Positions 50,008 to 58,352 of a stretch of DNA of 64,000 nucleotides are shown piece after piece. Numbering within the stretch: the stretch's first letter is position 1; every line of letters begins with the position of its first letter. Position numbers and translations under genes: made by a program. The notes beneath the pieces are model-generated. The model was not told the origin of the DNA. It saw only the letters and a program-made list of their open reading frames with translations, and searched no databases. This DNA is from JADFOJ01 sp041580235 (GTDB lineage Bacteria; Planctomycetota; Phycisphaerae; Phycisphaerales; SM1A02): assembly GCA_041580235.1 (NCBI GenBank), contig JBFGEG010000004.1, positions 1-64,000 on the forward strand. Reading direction: 5' to 3'.

Positions 50008-51219
50008 TCATCCGCTCGAAGCGGATGATGCGCCGCTGCCCGATGTGTCTTGACTCGTCGATAGCGGCAGCGTCTCAGTGTTCATCAGACCCTCCGCCTC
50101 GATGATCGCAAGGACGCGGCGGGCGATCCGTCGGTCGGCGTCGGCGGTGAAGTGGCCGTCGGGCAGAAAGCTGTCGAGGTCCGACGCGGGGGCGATCTCG
50201 TGGGTCGAGACGAAGGCGAGATCGAGATCCCGCAGGATCGGGCCCAGCAGCGTGTGCAGGTGGTCGGCGAAGCCCTGCTCGTGAAAGAGCACGACGATGG
50301 CAGACCGGCCGTCGGCGCGCACGGTCTCGGCGAACGATCGCACGATCGCGCGGGCAACGGGCCCGACCGTCGAGTCGGGCCGGTATCCGTCCGTGTCGTG
50401 CACCCGCGCCAGTTGACGGCGTATGTGACGCTGGCCCCAGCCACGACGCAGCAGACGCACGAGCGTCGATTCATCGAGCCGTCCACCCCTGAAGACGAGA
50501 TCGTCGTAGTAGGCGTCGTGCTCGGCGAGCTGGCGGCGGAACGCCTCCCAGCGGTCGGCGTCGCCCATGGCACGGCGGAGCTCGTCGAGCGATTGAACGA
50601 GCGGCTCCGTGGCGACGAGCTCGCCGTCGCTGATCCGGTACAGGGGATAGGTGTACGGCGCGGGCGCGTCGAAGTGGATGAGCATCTGCGTCATGGATTC
50701 CAGACCGGCCAGCGCCCAGGCGGAGATACCCAGCATCACGACGTCGGCATCGTGGCGGTCGCGGTCTTTCTGGTAGCTGTCGTAGGAGTGGCTCAGCGGC
50801 GCGTTGGGACCACCGGTGAGTCGAAACGTCAGCGTGGGGTCCAGCGCCTGCATGGCGTAGCACACCCGGAACGACGTGGACATGCCGTACGCCGCCACCA
50901 GCAGCCCGCCGTCGTGGGCAGCACGGGTCGGCTCGTCGGGCCGGGATCCGTACCACCCGGCCGCCGCCATCGGGGCCGAGGACCGGTCGGTCGCGCCGAC
51001 CATTCGGGCCAGCTGCCCCTCCACGGACCGCCCCTGGTCGAAGCGGCGTTGCAAGGGTCCGGGCCGGACGCCGGCGGGCGGCGACGCGAACAGCCGTCCC
51101 ACCGCAAAGTCGATGACCGCCAGGCACACCAGCGTCCACAGCACGACCACCACCGCCTGTCGAAACGGCGACGGAGGTGACTGGTCAAAACTGGAAGTAG
51201 ATGAACTCAGTAGGCTCAT
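50008..51219 (-). CDS. Membrane-anchored SGNH-like protein (DltD/AlgX-like role)
   Basis: A 403-residue protein with one N-terminal membrane helix (about 22-40) and the rest outside. An SGNH-type layout is visible by eye: block I YGMSTSFR (112-118) with the candidate Ser, block II GGPNAPLSHS (136-145), block III DADVVMLGISAW (158-169), and a C-terminal DGHFTADADRRIARRVL with the Asp-x-x-His-like pair (LPDGHF). Identity is inferred from these blocks. The ATG at 51219 lies 35 nt inside the MBOAT gene, so translation is coupled. DltD and AlgX/AlgJ proteins play the same part beside MBOAT enzymes. Confidence 0.65.
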   Translation of the reverse strand: MSLLSSSTSSFDQSPPSPFRQAVVVVLWTLVCLAVIDFAVGRLFASPPAGVRPGPLQRRFDQGRSVEGQLARMVGATDRSSAPMAAAGWYGSRPDEPTRAAHDGGLLVAAYGMSTSFRVCYAMQALDPTLTFRLTGGPNAPLSHSYDSYQKDRDRHDADVVMLGISAWALAGLESMTQMLIHFDAPAPYTYPLYRISDGELVATEPLVQSLDELRRAMGDADRWEAFRRQLAEHDAYYDDLVFRGGRLDESTLVRLLRRGWGQRHIRRQLARVHDTDGYRPDSTVGPVARAIVRSFAETVRADGRSAIVVLFHEQGFADHLHTLLGPILRDLDLAFVSTHEIAPASDLDSFLPDGHFTADADRRIARRVLAIIEAEGLMNTETLPLSTSQDTSGSGASSASSG

Positions 51220-52822
51220 TGCCGGTTCCCATGACGAAGACGAAGATGAGCAATGCATACAGCGCGCCCCTGCACCACGCCGGCAGCCTGCGATAGGCGA
51301 GGGCGTCGCCGGTGGCGTACTCGAGCAGATCGAGACCGAGCAGGACGGGAATCCCGACCACCGCGGAGAGCGCCGGAAGCTTCATGGACAGGTGCGTGCC
51401 GCCGGCCCCGGTGACCAGCGTCGCGGTGAAATCGAAGATCTGAGCGAACGATCCCGCTCGAAACAGCAGAAAGCTGTACCAGTTGATCGCGAAGAACACC
51501 GCGATCCCGGCCGCGACACGCCATCGGCGGCCGGTCCGGTCGGCGTCGGGCCGCGGGGCCCGGTCGCGATAGACGGCGTGGATGACCAGCAGCAGCCCGT
51601 GGAATCCGCCCCAGAGAACGAAGTTCCACGACGCCCCGTGCCAGAGCCCGCCCAGCAGCATCGTGATCATGAGGGCCGGATAGATGCGACGCCTCGGATC
51701 CAGGAACACCAGCGGCATGAACAGGTAGTCCCGCAGCCACGTCGAGAGGCTGATGTGCCACCGCTGCCAGTACTCGGCGGGGTTCCGCGCGAAGAACGGC
51801 GCGCGGAAGTTCGTCACGAGGTCGATGCCCAGCAGCTTGGACGCGCCCCGGGCGATGTCCGAGTAGCCGGAAAAGTCGCAGTAGACCTGGAGGCAGAACA
51901 GCAGCGTCGCCGCCGCGACGTCCACGGCGCCGACGGTCCCCGTCGAGCTGTAGATCGAGTCGACGCTCGCGGCGACCCCGTCGGCGATCGCCACCTTCTT
52001 GAAGAGCCCCTGCAGGATCAGGAAGCACCCGTGCTGGAAGCGGGCGAGCTCGAAGCGGCGCGGGCTCTGCAGGCGGGGCAGCAGCTCGCCGGGTCGCTCG
52101 ATCGGGCCCGCCACAAGCTGCGGGAAGTACGCCACGTACAACGCGAAGTCGAGGAAGCGATCGGTCGGCGGCAGCTTCCGCCGGTACACGTCGATCGTGT
52201 AGCACATCGTCTGAAACGTGTAGAACGAGATGCCCACGGGCAGCACGACGTCGAGGCGGATCAGCCGGGCATCGACCCCCATACCCTGCAGCGCCTGCTC
52301 CGCGGAGCCGACGAAGAAGTCGAAGTACTTGAAGACGCCGAGGATGGTGAGGTTGACCAAGACGCTCGCCCACAGGCCGATCGTGCGGCGGCGGTCATCA
52401 TCGAGCCGCGACACCAGCCGGTGAGACGCGTTGGCTACAGCGACGAGAGCCAGCGCTCCGCCGAGCGCCCAGACGCCCAGCGGCTCGAGCAGCGCGGCCC
52501 AGTCGACGCCGGACCCGTCGGCCCCGCCGATCCGTACGGCCGACCAGTTGATGGTGACGAAACACAGCGCCGAGAGCGTGAGCCACGTCGAAGCGCCGAG
52601 ACGCTGGCGGCCGGTCAGCCCGCCGCGTCCGATGGTCAGCCCGCACCAGTAGTCGACGACGGTTGACAGGGCGATGAGGAAGAGAAATCGCTCATCCCAC
52701 GATCCGTAGAAGACATAGCTCGCGACCAGCAGCATGCGGTTCTGCCCGCGGTGAGGCAGCAGCGCATAGATGGCGAGCACTGCGGGCAGGAACAGCAGGA
52801 ACTGGACCGAGTTGAACAGCAC
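51185..52822 (-). CDS. MBOAT-family membrane O-acyltransferase
   Basis: A 545-residue polytopic protein of the AlgI/DltB kind. The start LFNSVQFLLFLPAVLAIYALLP and RMLLVASYVFYGSWD are typical of AlgI. PVGISFYTFQTMCYTIDVYR and LPPTDRFLDFALYVAYFPQLVAGPI follow. The conserved His is in LGGLWHGASWNFVLWGGFHG near residue 388. These enzymes take an acyl group from an intracellular carrier and pass it across the membrane to a polymer or its partner. GTG start. It is 83 nt downstream of the methyltransferase gene on the same strand. Confidence 0.94.
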   Translation of the reverse strand: MLFNSVQFLLFLPAVLAIYALLPHRGQNRMLLVASYVFYGSWDERFLFLIALSTVVDYWCGLTIGRGGLTGRQRLGASTWLTLSALCFVTINWSAVRIGGADGSGVDWAALLEPLGVWALGGALALVAVANASHRLVSRLDDDRRRTIGLWASVLVNLTILGVFKYFDFFVGSAEQALQGMGVDARLIRLDVVLPVGISFYTFQTMCYTIDVYRRKLPPTDRFLDFALYVAYFPQLVAGPIERPGELLPRLQSPRRFELARFQHGCFLILQGLFKKVAIADGVAASVDSIYSSTGTVGAVDVAAATLLFCLQVYCDFSGYSDIARGASKLLGIDLVTNFRAPFFARNPAEYWQRWHISLSTWLRDYLFMPLVFLDPRRRIYPALMITMLLGGLWHGASWNFVLWGGFHGLLLVIHAVYRDRAPRPDADRTGRRWRVAAGIAVFFAINWYSFLLFRAGSFAQIFDFTATLVTGAGGTHLSMKLPALSAVVGIPVLLGLDLLEYATGDALAYRRLPAWCRGALYALLIFVFVMGTGNEPTEFIYFQF

Positions 52823-52905
52823 GGCCCGTCTTCATCGGCCGGTTACCGGACGTGCCGAAGTCGATCTCGCGGTTCGAGGGGCTTTTTTGCGCGCTTGAAG
52901 CAGCT

Positions 52906-53853
52906 CTACCAGATGTCGTTGACCCGCTTCTGAACAAGCAACGCCATGGAGCGGGGCAGGAACCGCGCATCGGGCAGCGTTCGCTCGGGGCTGCCGGAGT
53001 ACGTTTCCAGCACGCGGAGGCCGTGGTCCTCCGCCAGCACGACGAGCTCCGACTCGCGGCGGAACTCGGCGATGTGGTCAGTGTGCGCTGCGGTCAGGGC
53101 GCCGGTGATGAACGCGGTGCCGTGAGGGCGCAGCAGCCCGCTGATTGCCGCGAAGAGGGCGTCGGGGCGCTCCAGGTGCTCCACGAGAAAGCAGCAGATG
53201 CATGCATCGGCGGGGTCGGACGGTTTCGGCAGCCCGAGAGCGTCCTGACGCTCGAAGTCGGCACGATCGCGGACGCCCGCCGCCTCGGCAATCGATTCTG
53301 CGATGGCGATCGAGCCGGGGCTGATGTCGTAGCCTCGGACACGGGCCCCGGAGAGGGCCGTCAGCGCCCACACGCCCCAGCTTCCGTGGCCCGGCGCAAG
53401 CTCGACGATTCGCACCGAGTTGTCCAGCCTCGCCACGAACCGATCGCGGAACATCATCGCGATCTCCAGGTGATGGGGCCAGAGAAAATTGGTCAGGTAC
53501 GCCCCCCACAGGTACTCGGTCATGCTGTCCGCACCGTACACCGCCTGGTAGACGTCGTCGTAGGTGCGCTGCCCGTAACTTCCTCGGCGCTCGTACCGCG
53601 CCTGCTCCAGGCCGACGTCCGTGCAGAATCGGACGTATGCATCCACCATCTCGCCAATCGAGAGCCGGCCCGGCGCGGCCATCGCCCATTCCAGGTGCAT
53701 CTCGACGATCTCATCGAACCGTGCGGGGTTCACGGCCCGCGTCTCCTGGAGACCTGGCAGGGACCGTGGATGGCGAGCTTCGACGTAGGCCGTCAGCTCG
53801 TCGAGCAATGGGCGACCGACGCGTGTTCGAGTGGGGGGGGCAGTGGTGCTCAC
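52906..53853 (-). CDS. Class I SAM-dependent methyltransferase
   Basis: A 315-residue enzyme. A helical N-terminal region (1-140) precedes the Rossmann fold with motif I VELAPGHGSWG (150-160), then GYDISPGSIAIAES and ACICCFLVEHLERPDALFAA. The substrate is unknown. Its ATG overlaps the stop of the carrier-protein gene (ATGA), which ties it to FkbH and ACP. In methoxymalonyl-ACP pathways the same three kinds of protein occur together (FkbG, FkbH, FkbJ), so O-methylation of the carrier-bound unit is a reasonable guess. Confidence 0.85.
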   Translation of the reverse strand: MSTTAPPTRTRVGRPLLDELTAYVEARHPRSLPGLQETRAVNPARFDEIVEMHLEWAMAAPGRLSIGEMVDAYVRFCTDVGLEQARYERRGSYGQRTYDDVYQAVYGADSMTEYLWGAYLTNFLWPHHLEIAMMFRDRFVARLDNSVRIVELAPGHGSWGVWALTALSGARVRGYDISPGSIAIAESIAEAAGVRDRADFERQDALGLPKPSDPADACICCFLVEHLERPDALFAAISGLLRPHGTAFITGALTAAHTDHIAEFRRESELVVLAEDHGLRVLETYSGSPERTLPDARFLPRSMALLVQKRVNDIW

Positions 53854-54125
53854 GCCTGTCCCGCGGGCTGCCCGGCCGGTCGGTCGGCCAGCTTCTCGTG
53901 AATCAGTCCACGCAACTCGCCGACGTTCGTGAGCCTGATGACCTCTTCACTACGGAACCTGACGCCGAGCTCCTGCTCGAGATGGATCATCAGGCTGACG
54001 TGCTTGAGCGAGTCCCAGCCGTCAACGTCCGCGGAGGTCATGTCGTCACGCAGCTCGAGCCCGGGCCGGCGGAACAGCGTCCGGAAGACGTCGGTCACGA
54101 TCTCGTCGATTGTGTTCTTGTCCAT
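53850..54125 (-). CDS. Acyl carrier protein
   Basis: A 91-residue carrier. The phosphopantetheine Ser-39 is in DVDGWDSLKHVSL, and helices ELRDDMTSAD and LEQELGVRFRSEEVIRLTNVGELRGLI fit the ACP fold. It is a stand-alone carrier in the DltC or FkbJ mould. The ATG at 54125 lies 80 nt inside the fkbH-like gene, in another frame. The stop overlaps the methyltransferase start. It probably carries the unit made by the FkbH-like enzyme. Confidence 0.92.
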   Translation of the reverse strand: MDKNTIDEIVTDVFRTLFRRPGLELRDDMTSADVDGWDSLKHVSLMIHLEQELGVRFRSEEVIRLTNVGELRGLIHEKLADRPAGQPAGQA

Positions 54126-56064
54126 CGTGTTGATCCCAGGAGTCGGTTCTGAGCTCGACCAGGTGCGTCGGGGGTGTATCGGCAGTCGGGTCGCATTCCC
54201 ACCACTCGTGATCTCCGGACGAATCGGCGAGGACGCGACGGAAGCCGAGGCGGGCGTAGAGATCGGCGACGATGCCGTTCTTGACCGTGGCGATGAACTC
54301 GCCCCGCAGGGGACGGGTGCCGGCACGTTGCATCATCCATGCGGCGATCGCCTGCTCGACGGTCCGGTTGAGGACGCGGCAGCTCATGACCCAGCTGTCG
54401 ATACGCAGTTGACCGCCGTTCGGGACGAGAACGACGGCGGCGATCACGCCCTGTGATCCGAAGACGTCCTCGTAGGAAAAGACGCCGATCACGGCGCCCT
54501 GCTTGCGCAGCGTGTCGAGATCGTGTTCCGTGTGCCGCCGCGTGGTGAGGTTGAACTGGTTCGACTTCTGCAGCATCTGGGCGACCCGTCGGCGGTTGGG
54601 CTCACCGTACGGCTGCACGTCGACGCGGATTCGGATCGCCGCCAGGTAGTCGTCGTAGTCGTCAAAGCTCGTGCGAAGCTCGGCGGCGGCTCGCCGGGCC
54701 GCCAGGTGGCGATGGCGGCTCAAGTCCGTGTCCGTGATTCGGACCGTGTGGAAGTAGCGACCGGCGGCGAGGGCGGCCAGCGTGTCCGCCGCGGCCGGCC
54801 CCGCCCGTATGACGTCCAGGTGCGGGTGCCGCCCCAGCGCTTCGGCGAGCTCGAAGAGGTTGTCGTCGACGAACAGCATGAACTCCGGTCCAAAGCCGAG
54901 GTCCGAACTGATGTTGGCGATCGAGCTGCTCTTGGGATCCCAGCCGATCTGCATGGAAGAGAAGTCGTCGCTCCCCAGCGCCAGGTTCGGGTTGCGCTCG
55001 AAGATCGATCTCACCTCAGGCGAGTTCTTGCTCGCGACCGCCAGCGCGACGCCCAGCGACGTCAGGTTGCGGCAGTACAGCTGGAGCCGGTGATAGCCCC
55101 TGCCGTCGGCGTCGTCAGGTCCGGAGACGATGCCGTGCGGCCCGGCATCGCCGACGGTGCCGCCCCACAACGTGTTGTCGAGATCCAGCACGAGGGCCCG
55201 GTGGGTCTTGCCGCACAGGGCGGCAACGGAGAACGCGACCTCGCGGGCGAGGGTGACGAGACACGCCGCGTCATAGGGAATCCCCGCCCGTTGCTCGTTG
55301 GCGGCGCTGTACGCGCGCTGTCCGCCCGCTGCGTGGACGGCGTGTGCCCGGTCGATCACTGTGACCCGGGGCGACTGCATGGCGTGCAAGTGTGCGTTGA
55401 GCCGCCCGAGGGCGGCAGCGTAGCCGATGCGGTCCTCCCCGTGCGCGTACCCGCCCGGGACCGCGACGGCACCGGGGGCGAAGTTCGTGATGAGAACCTC
55501 CGCATGCTCGACGATCGGACCAACGAGGCGGTCGAGCATGTCGGCCGCCTGCTCGATCCGCTCGGACGCGACGAGGCCGCCGGGCCCGAGCTGACGGTGC
55601 AGCCACGTCTCCCCCAGCGCGATCAGCACGAAGTCGGCGGGCTGCCGGTGCAGCGCAGAGGTGGGGTCGAGGGCATGAGCCTCGACCGAGTCGAACGCCA
55701 TGACCTGCACGTCGACATGGACGCCGAGACCGGCGCTGAGTGCCGTCACGAGCGGTGCGAGGTTGTCAATGGTGTGGTCGGAGAGCACGGCGATCCGCCG
55801 GGTGACCGGATTGGGCTTCAACGGCGGCCGGCCGAGATCGTCCCAGCGGTTCAGGAGCTTCTGATACCACAGCATCGTGCGTCCCGGCTGCAGAAGCGCC
55901 AGCCTCAGCAGCGTCTGCGCGGCCGAGGTCGCGCCGCAGCCCAAGAGCTCGTCAAGGGCGCCGGCCAGGGCCCGCGAGTCGTCTCCAAGTGCGAGAGGCA
56001 GACCGGTGCCGAGTGCGGCGGCCGCGGGCTTGTGACTCGAACTGGACATGGATGGGGTCGTCAT
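54046..56064 (-). CDS. FkbH-like HAD-IIIC enzyme
   Basis: A 672-residue protein. The N-terminal half (about 60-270) looks like the SGNH-like part of FkbH-type proteins (IAVLSDHTIDNLAPLV, ALGETWLHRQLG). The HAD domain (about 285-440) has LVLDLDNTLWGGTVGD, SKNSPEVRSIFERN, GWDPKSSSIANIS and FMLFVDDNLFELAEAL. A GNAT-like end (FSYEDVFGSQGVIAAVVL, FIATVKNGIVADLYARLGF) follows. Family members take 1,3-bisphosphoglycerate and load a dephosphorylated glyceryl group on an ACP. The last 26 codons overlap the ACP gene out of frame. The start (56064 or 56049) is uncertain. It is the first gene of the operon. Confidence 0.9.
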   Translation of the reverse strand: MTTPSMSSSSHKPAAAALGTGLPLALGDDSRALAGALDELLGCGATSAAQTLLRLALLQPGRTMLWYQKLLNRWDDLGRPPLKPNPVTRRIAVLSDHTIDNLAPLVTALSAGLGVHVDVQVMAFDSVEAHALDPTSALHRQPADFVLIALGETWLHRQLGPGGLVASERIEQAADMLDRLVGPIVEHAEVLITNFAPGAVAVPGGYAHGEDRIGYAAALGRLNAHLHAMQSPRVTVIDRAHAVHAAGGQRAYSAANEQRAGIPYDAACLVTLAREVAFSVAALCGKTHRALVLDLDNTLWGGTVGDAGPHGIVSGPDDADGRGYHRLQLYCRNLTSLGVALAVASKNSPEVRSIFERNPNLALGSDDFSSMQIGWDPKSSSIANISSDLGFGPEFMLFVDDNLFELAEALGRHPHLDVIRAGPAAADTLAALAAGRYFHTVRITDTDLSRHRHLAARRAAAELRTSFDDYDDYLAAIRIRVDVQPYGEPNRRRVAQMLQKSNQFNLTTRRHTEHDLDTLRKQGAVIGVFSYEDVFGSQGVIAAVVLVPNGGQLRIDSWVMSCRVLNRTVEQAIAAWMMQRAGTRPLRGEFIATVKNGIVADLYARLGFRRVLADSSGDHEWWECDPTADTPPTHLVELRTDSWDQHDGQEHNRRDRDRRLPDAVPPARARAA

Positions 56065-56265
56065 GGCGATGGGCACCGCCGGGCCCCCGAGAGACCGGCT
56101 TATTGTCTGTCGGATGCGATCGGCCTTCGCTGCAGGCCAAATCGCACCCCGTGCAGGCACCGGACCGTGGGTTTCGGCCAGCTGATCGTCTGGCCCGTGG
56201 CGGGCGCGGGTACCGGTAGACCCTGAGAAGGCAGAAACTTACATCGAATCTTCGGGCCCCCGTTG

Positions 56266-56406
56266 GTGCTGTCAGCCCGCTCAGGGCAATTCCGAGGCGA
56301 GGCGGCGAACCAGTATCTGGAACTCGTTGAGTCCTGCCCCGACCTCACCGGCGACGGCGTGGTCGGGATCGCCGCGTTGTTCCGGTCGGCACGCTCCGGA
56401 TCCTGA
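56266..56406 (+). pseudogene. Dockerin-repeat remnant
   Basis: In the 475-nt gap between the FkbH-like and sulfatase genes, a plus-strand frame open from 56227 reads (from GTG 56266) through QYLELVESCPDLTGDGVVGIAALFRSARSGS and stops. CPDLTGDGVVGIA has the spacing of half a dockerin-like repeat (DxxGDGxVGxxDL), here with Ala for the last Asp. It looks like the tail of a lost secreted-protein gene. I see nothing else in 56065-56265 or 56407-56527. Confidence 0.45.
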
Positions 56407-56527
56407 ACGTCCCGGCCGGATTCCCCAGCTTGACAGCGTCTGCGGACGCCGCCCGTGACACTTCCGCGGAGGAGCCGAGACGCCTGGACTCGCGCCCGGC
56501 ACGATCTTGTGGCGGCGTGCACCGGAA

Positions 56528-56533
56528 TATACT
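56528..56533 (+). promoter_or_regulatory. -10 box TATACT before sulfatase gene
   Basis: TATACT ends 6 nt before the GTG at 56540, with TTGTGG 15 nt upstream as a possible -35 box. No ribosome binding site lies between, so the mRNA may begin at the start codon. Confidence 0.5.
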
Positions 56534-56539
56534 CGCCCC

Positions 56540-58030
56540 GTGGTTGGACACCGGCTGAGAACGAGCGCGTGGGCGTGGCTGGCACTGGTGCCGGCGGCGG
56601 GTCTCGCCGGCTGCGATCGACCCGACGAGACGCGGCCGCCCAACGTCGTGCTCGTCTCGGCCGACACGCTGCGGGCCGACGCCCTCAACTGCTACGGGTA
56701 CCGGGACCACGTGGTGAGCCCCCACCTTGACGCGCTGGCCCGCGACGGCATTCTCTTCGAGAGCTTCATCGCCGCTTCGCCGTGGACGACGCCGTCGCAC
56801 ATGAGCCTCGTCACGTCGCTGCACCCGACGTCCCACGGCATCGTGCAGCCGTTCTCGACCCTCATGCTCCGCATGCGGATGGGCAAGGGATACGACCGGC
56901 TTGCCGACGACCGGATCACGCTCGCCGAGGTGCTTCGCGACAACGGCTACGAGACGGCTGCGTTCACTGGCGGCATCACCCTGGATCCGGCCATCGGTTT
57001 CGACCAGGGCTTCGACCGGTACGAGACGTCCATGTACAAACTCGATGAGCGGAACATGGGCGCCATGTTCGAGTGGATCGTGGCCAACGAGGCAAGGCCG
57101 TTCTTTCTCTTCTTCCACACGTTCGAGGTGCACGCGCCGTATCTGCACGGCGATTTTCTGCCCGACGAGCATGCCGCCCTGCGAACGGCCCTGGCCGCTC
57201 GGATCGGCGACCTGACGTCGGCGTCCGCGACAAGCGAGCAGCACAAGGGGCACAACGACATGATGCGCCGGCTGCTCGTCGATCGGGACGCCTGGGATCC
57301 CCGGATCACGCGGGCGATGTACGGCGGCGGCGTCCGATCCTTCGACGGCTGGCTGGGGCGTCTCGTGGAGACGCTCCGCGAGCGGGGGCTCTACGACGAC
57401 ACGCTGATCGTCTTCGTCAGCGACCACGGCGATGAGTTTGCGGACCACGACCCGGCGCACTTCTACGACATGCACGGGCACACGCTGTACGAGGAGCTCG
57501 TTCGCGTGCCGCTCATCATCAAGCTGCCGGGGGGGGAGCACGCCGGCACGCGAGTACGCCCGGTCGCCCGCGGGGTGGATGTCATGCCCACGATCGTGGA
57601 CCTGCTCGACCTCGCGCCGCCGGGCCCGGTCATGCAGGGTCTCTCGCTGGAGCCGCTGTGGGACGGCGGCACCAACCCGCGGCCGCGTGTGGCGTTCTGC
57701 GAGGCCTCAGCATTACCAAACGAGCTCAAGTGCGTCCGGACCGCCCGTTACAAGTACATCGTCGATGTCCCCGCGTCGAGCGTCAGCGAGAACGGCCGTG
57801 CCTGGCTGCCGGAGCAGATCGAGACGCGTCTGCTGTTTGATCTGCAGTCGGACCCCTTTGAGCGCACCAACCTGCTGGCCGGCGAACCGTCGGCGACCGT
57901 GCAGGCACTTGTCGCAGCGCTCGACACGCGTCTGCGGGGATTCCTCAATGAAGACGCCGCCGAGACCGAGGAGGTTTTCCTCGACGAGGAGACCATCAGG
58001 AAGCTGCGCGCCCTGGGATATCTCGAGTAA
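56540..58030 (+). CDS. Sulfatase-fold lipoprotein with Thr in place of active-site Cys
   Basis: A 496-residue alkaline-phosphatase-superfamily protein. The lipobox LAGCD puts it in the membrane as a lipoprotein. Metal-binding SADTLRADALNCYG (residues 40-53) and SDHGDEFADHDP are kept, and HTLYEELVRVPLIIKLPGG is typical of sulfatases. The formylglycine signature CxPxR is replaced by TTPSH (83-87), so no formylglycine can form. Thr is the nucleophile in phosphoethanolamine and phosphoglycerol transferases of the same fold. The substrate may be a sulfate, phosphate or phosphoalcohol ester outside the cell. The GTG at 56540 is preferred over a TTG at 56507. Confidence 0.85.
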   Translation: MVGHRLRTSAWAWLALVPAAGLAGCDRPDETRPPNVVLVSADTLRADALNCYGYRDHVVSPHLDALARDGILFESFIAASPWTTPSHMSLVTSLHPTSHGIVQPFSTLMLRMRMGKGYDRLADDRITLAEVLRDNGYETAAFTGGITLDPAIGFDQGFDRYETSMYKLDERNMGAMFEWIVANEARPFFLFFHTFEVHAPYLHGDFLPDEHAALRTALAARIGDLTSASATSEQHKGHNDMMRRLLVDRDAWDPRITRAMYGGGVRSFDGWLGRLVETLRERGLYDDTLIVFVSDHGDEFADHDPAHFYDMHGHTLYEELVRVPLIIKLPGGEHAGTRVRPVARGVDVMPTIVDLLDLAPPGPVMQGLSLEPLWDGGTNPRPRVAFCEASALPNELKCVRTARYKYIVDVPASSVSENGRAWLPEQIETRLLFDLQSDPFERTNLLAGEPSATVQALVAALDTRLRGFLNEDAAETEEVFLDEETIRKLRALGYLE

Positions 58031-58338
58031 CGGTCTCGCTTGATCACGGGCTTCGGGCGGCCTTGGCACGATCAGTCGCCCAAGACCATCTCGGATCCGT
58101 CGTCGACGTTATAGAGCACCGGCCGCGGCTGGTCGGGAATGTCAAGACAAACCCTCAGGTCTGTTGCGCCGCGTCCGAAGTGCGTGCGGGTTACGAGAGT
58201 CCTTCATCGGATTATCGATCGGTGGGCCGCTGCACCCGTGCCTCGCTGCGAGGGATTGATCCGGCTCCCAGGATCGTGCGACGTCTGATCAGACGACTTT
58301 GCTCAGATACCGTGCTCCTGCCCGTTGACCGACATCGG
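58031..58338. other. Intergenic region without a supported gene
   Basis: No gene that I can support. On the minus strand 43 codons are open between 58202 and 58074 (ending RPVLYNVDDGSEMVLGD), but they have no start codon and stop codons bound them. This may be chance or the tail of a lost gene. Confidence 0.5.
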
Positions 58339-58344
58339 TATTCT
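58339..58344 (+). promoter_or_regulatory. -10-like TATTCT before nuclease-fold gene
   Basis: TATTCT ends 8 nt before the ATG at 58353. TTGACC occurs only 8 nt upstream of it, which is too close for a -35 box. Confidence 0.35.
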
Positions 58345-58352
58345 TGGTCACA

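Noticed and set aside
58074..58202. A minus-strand gene end reading RPVLYNVDDGSEMVLGD
   Set aside because: Only 43 codons are open, with a stop just upstream and no start codon; codon use is not convincing.
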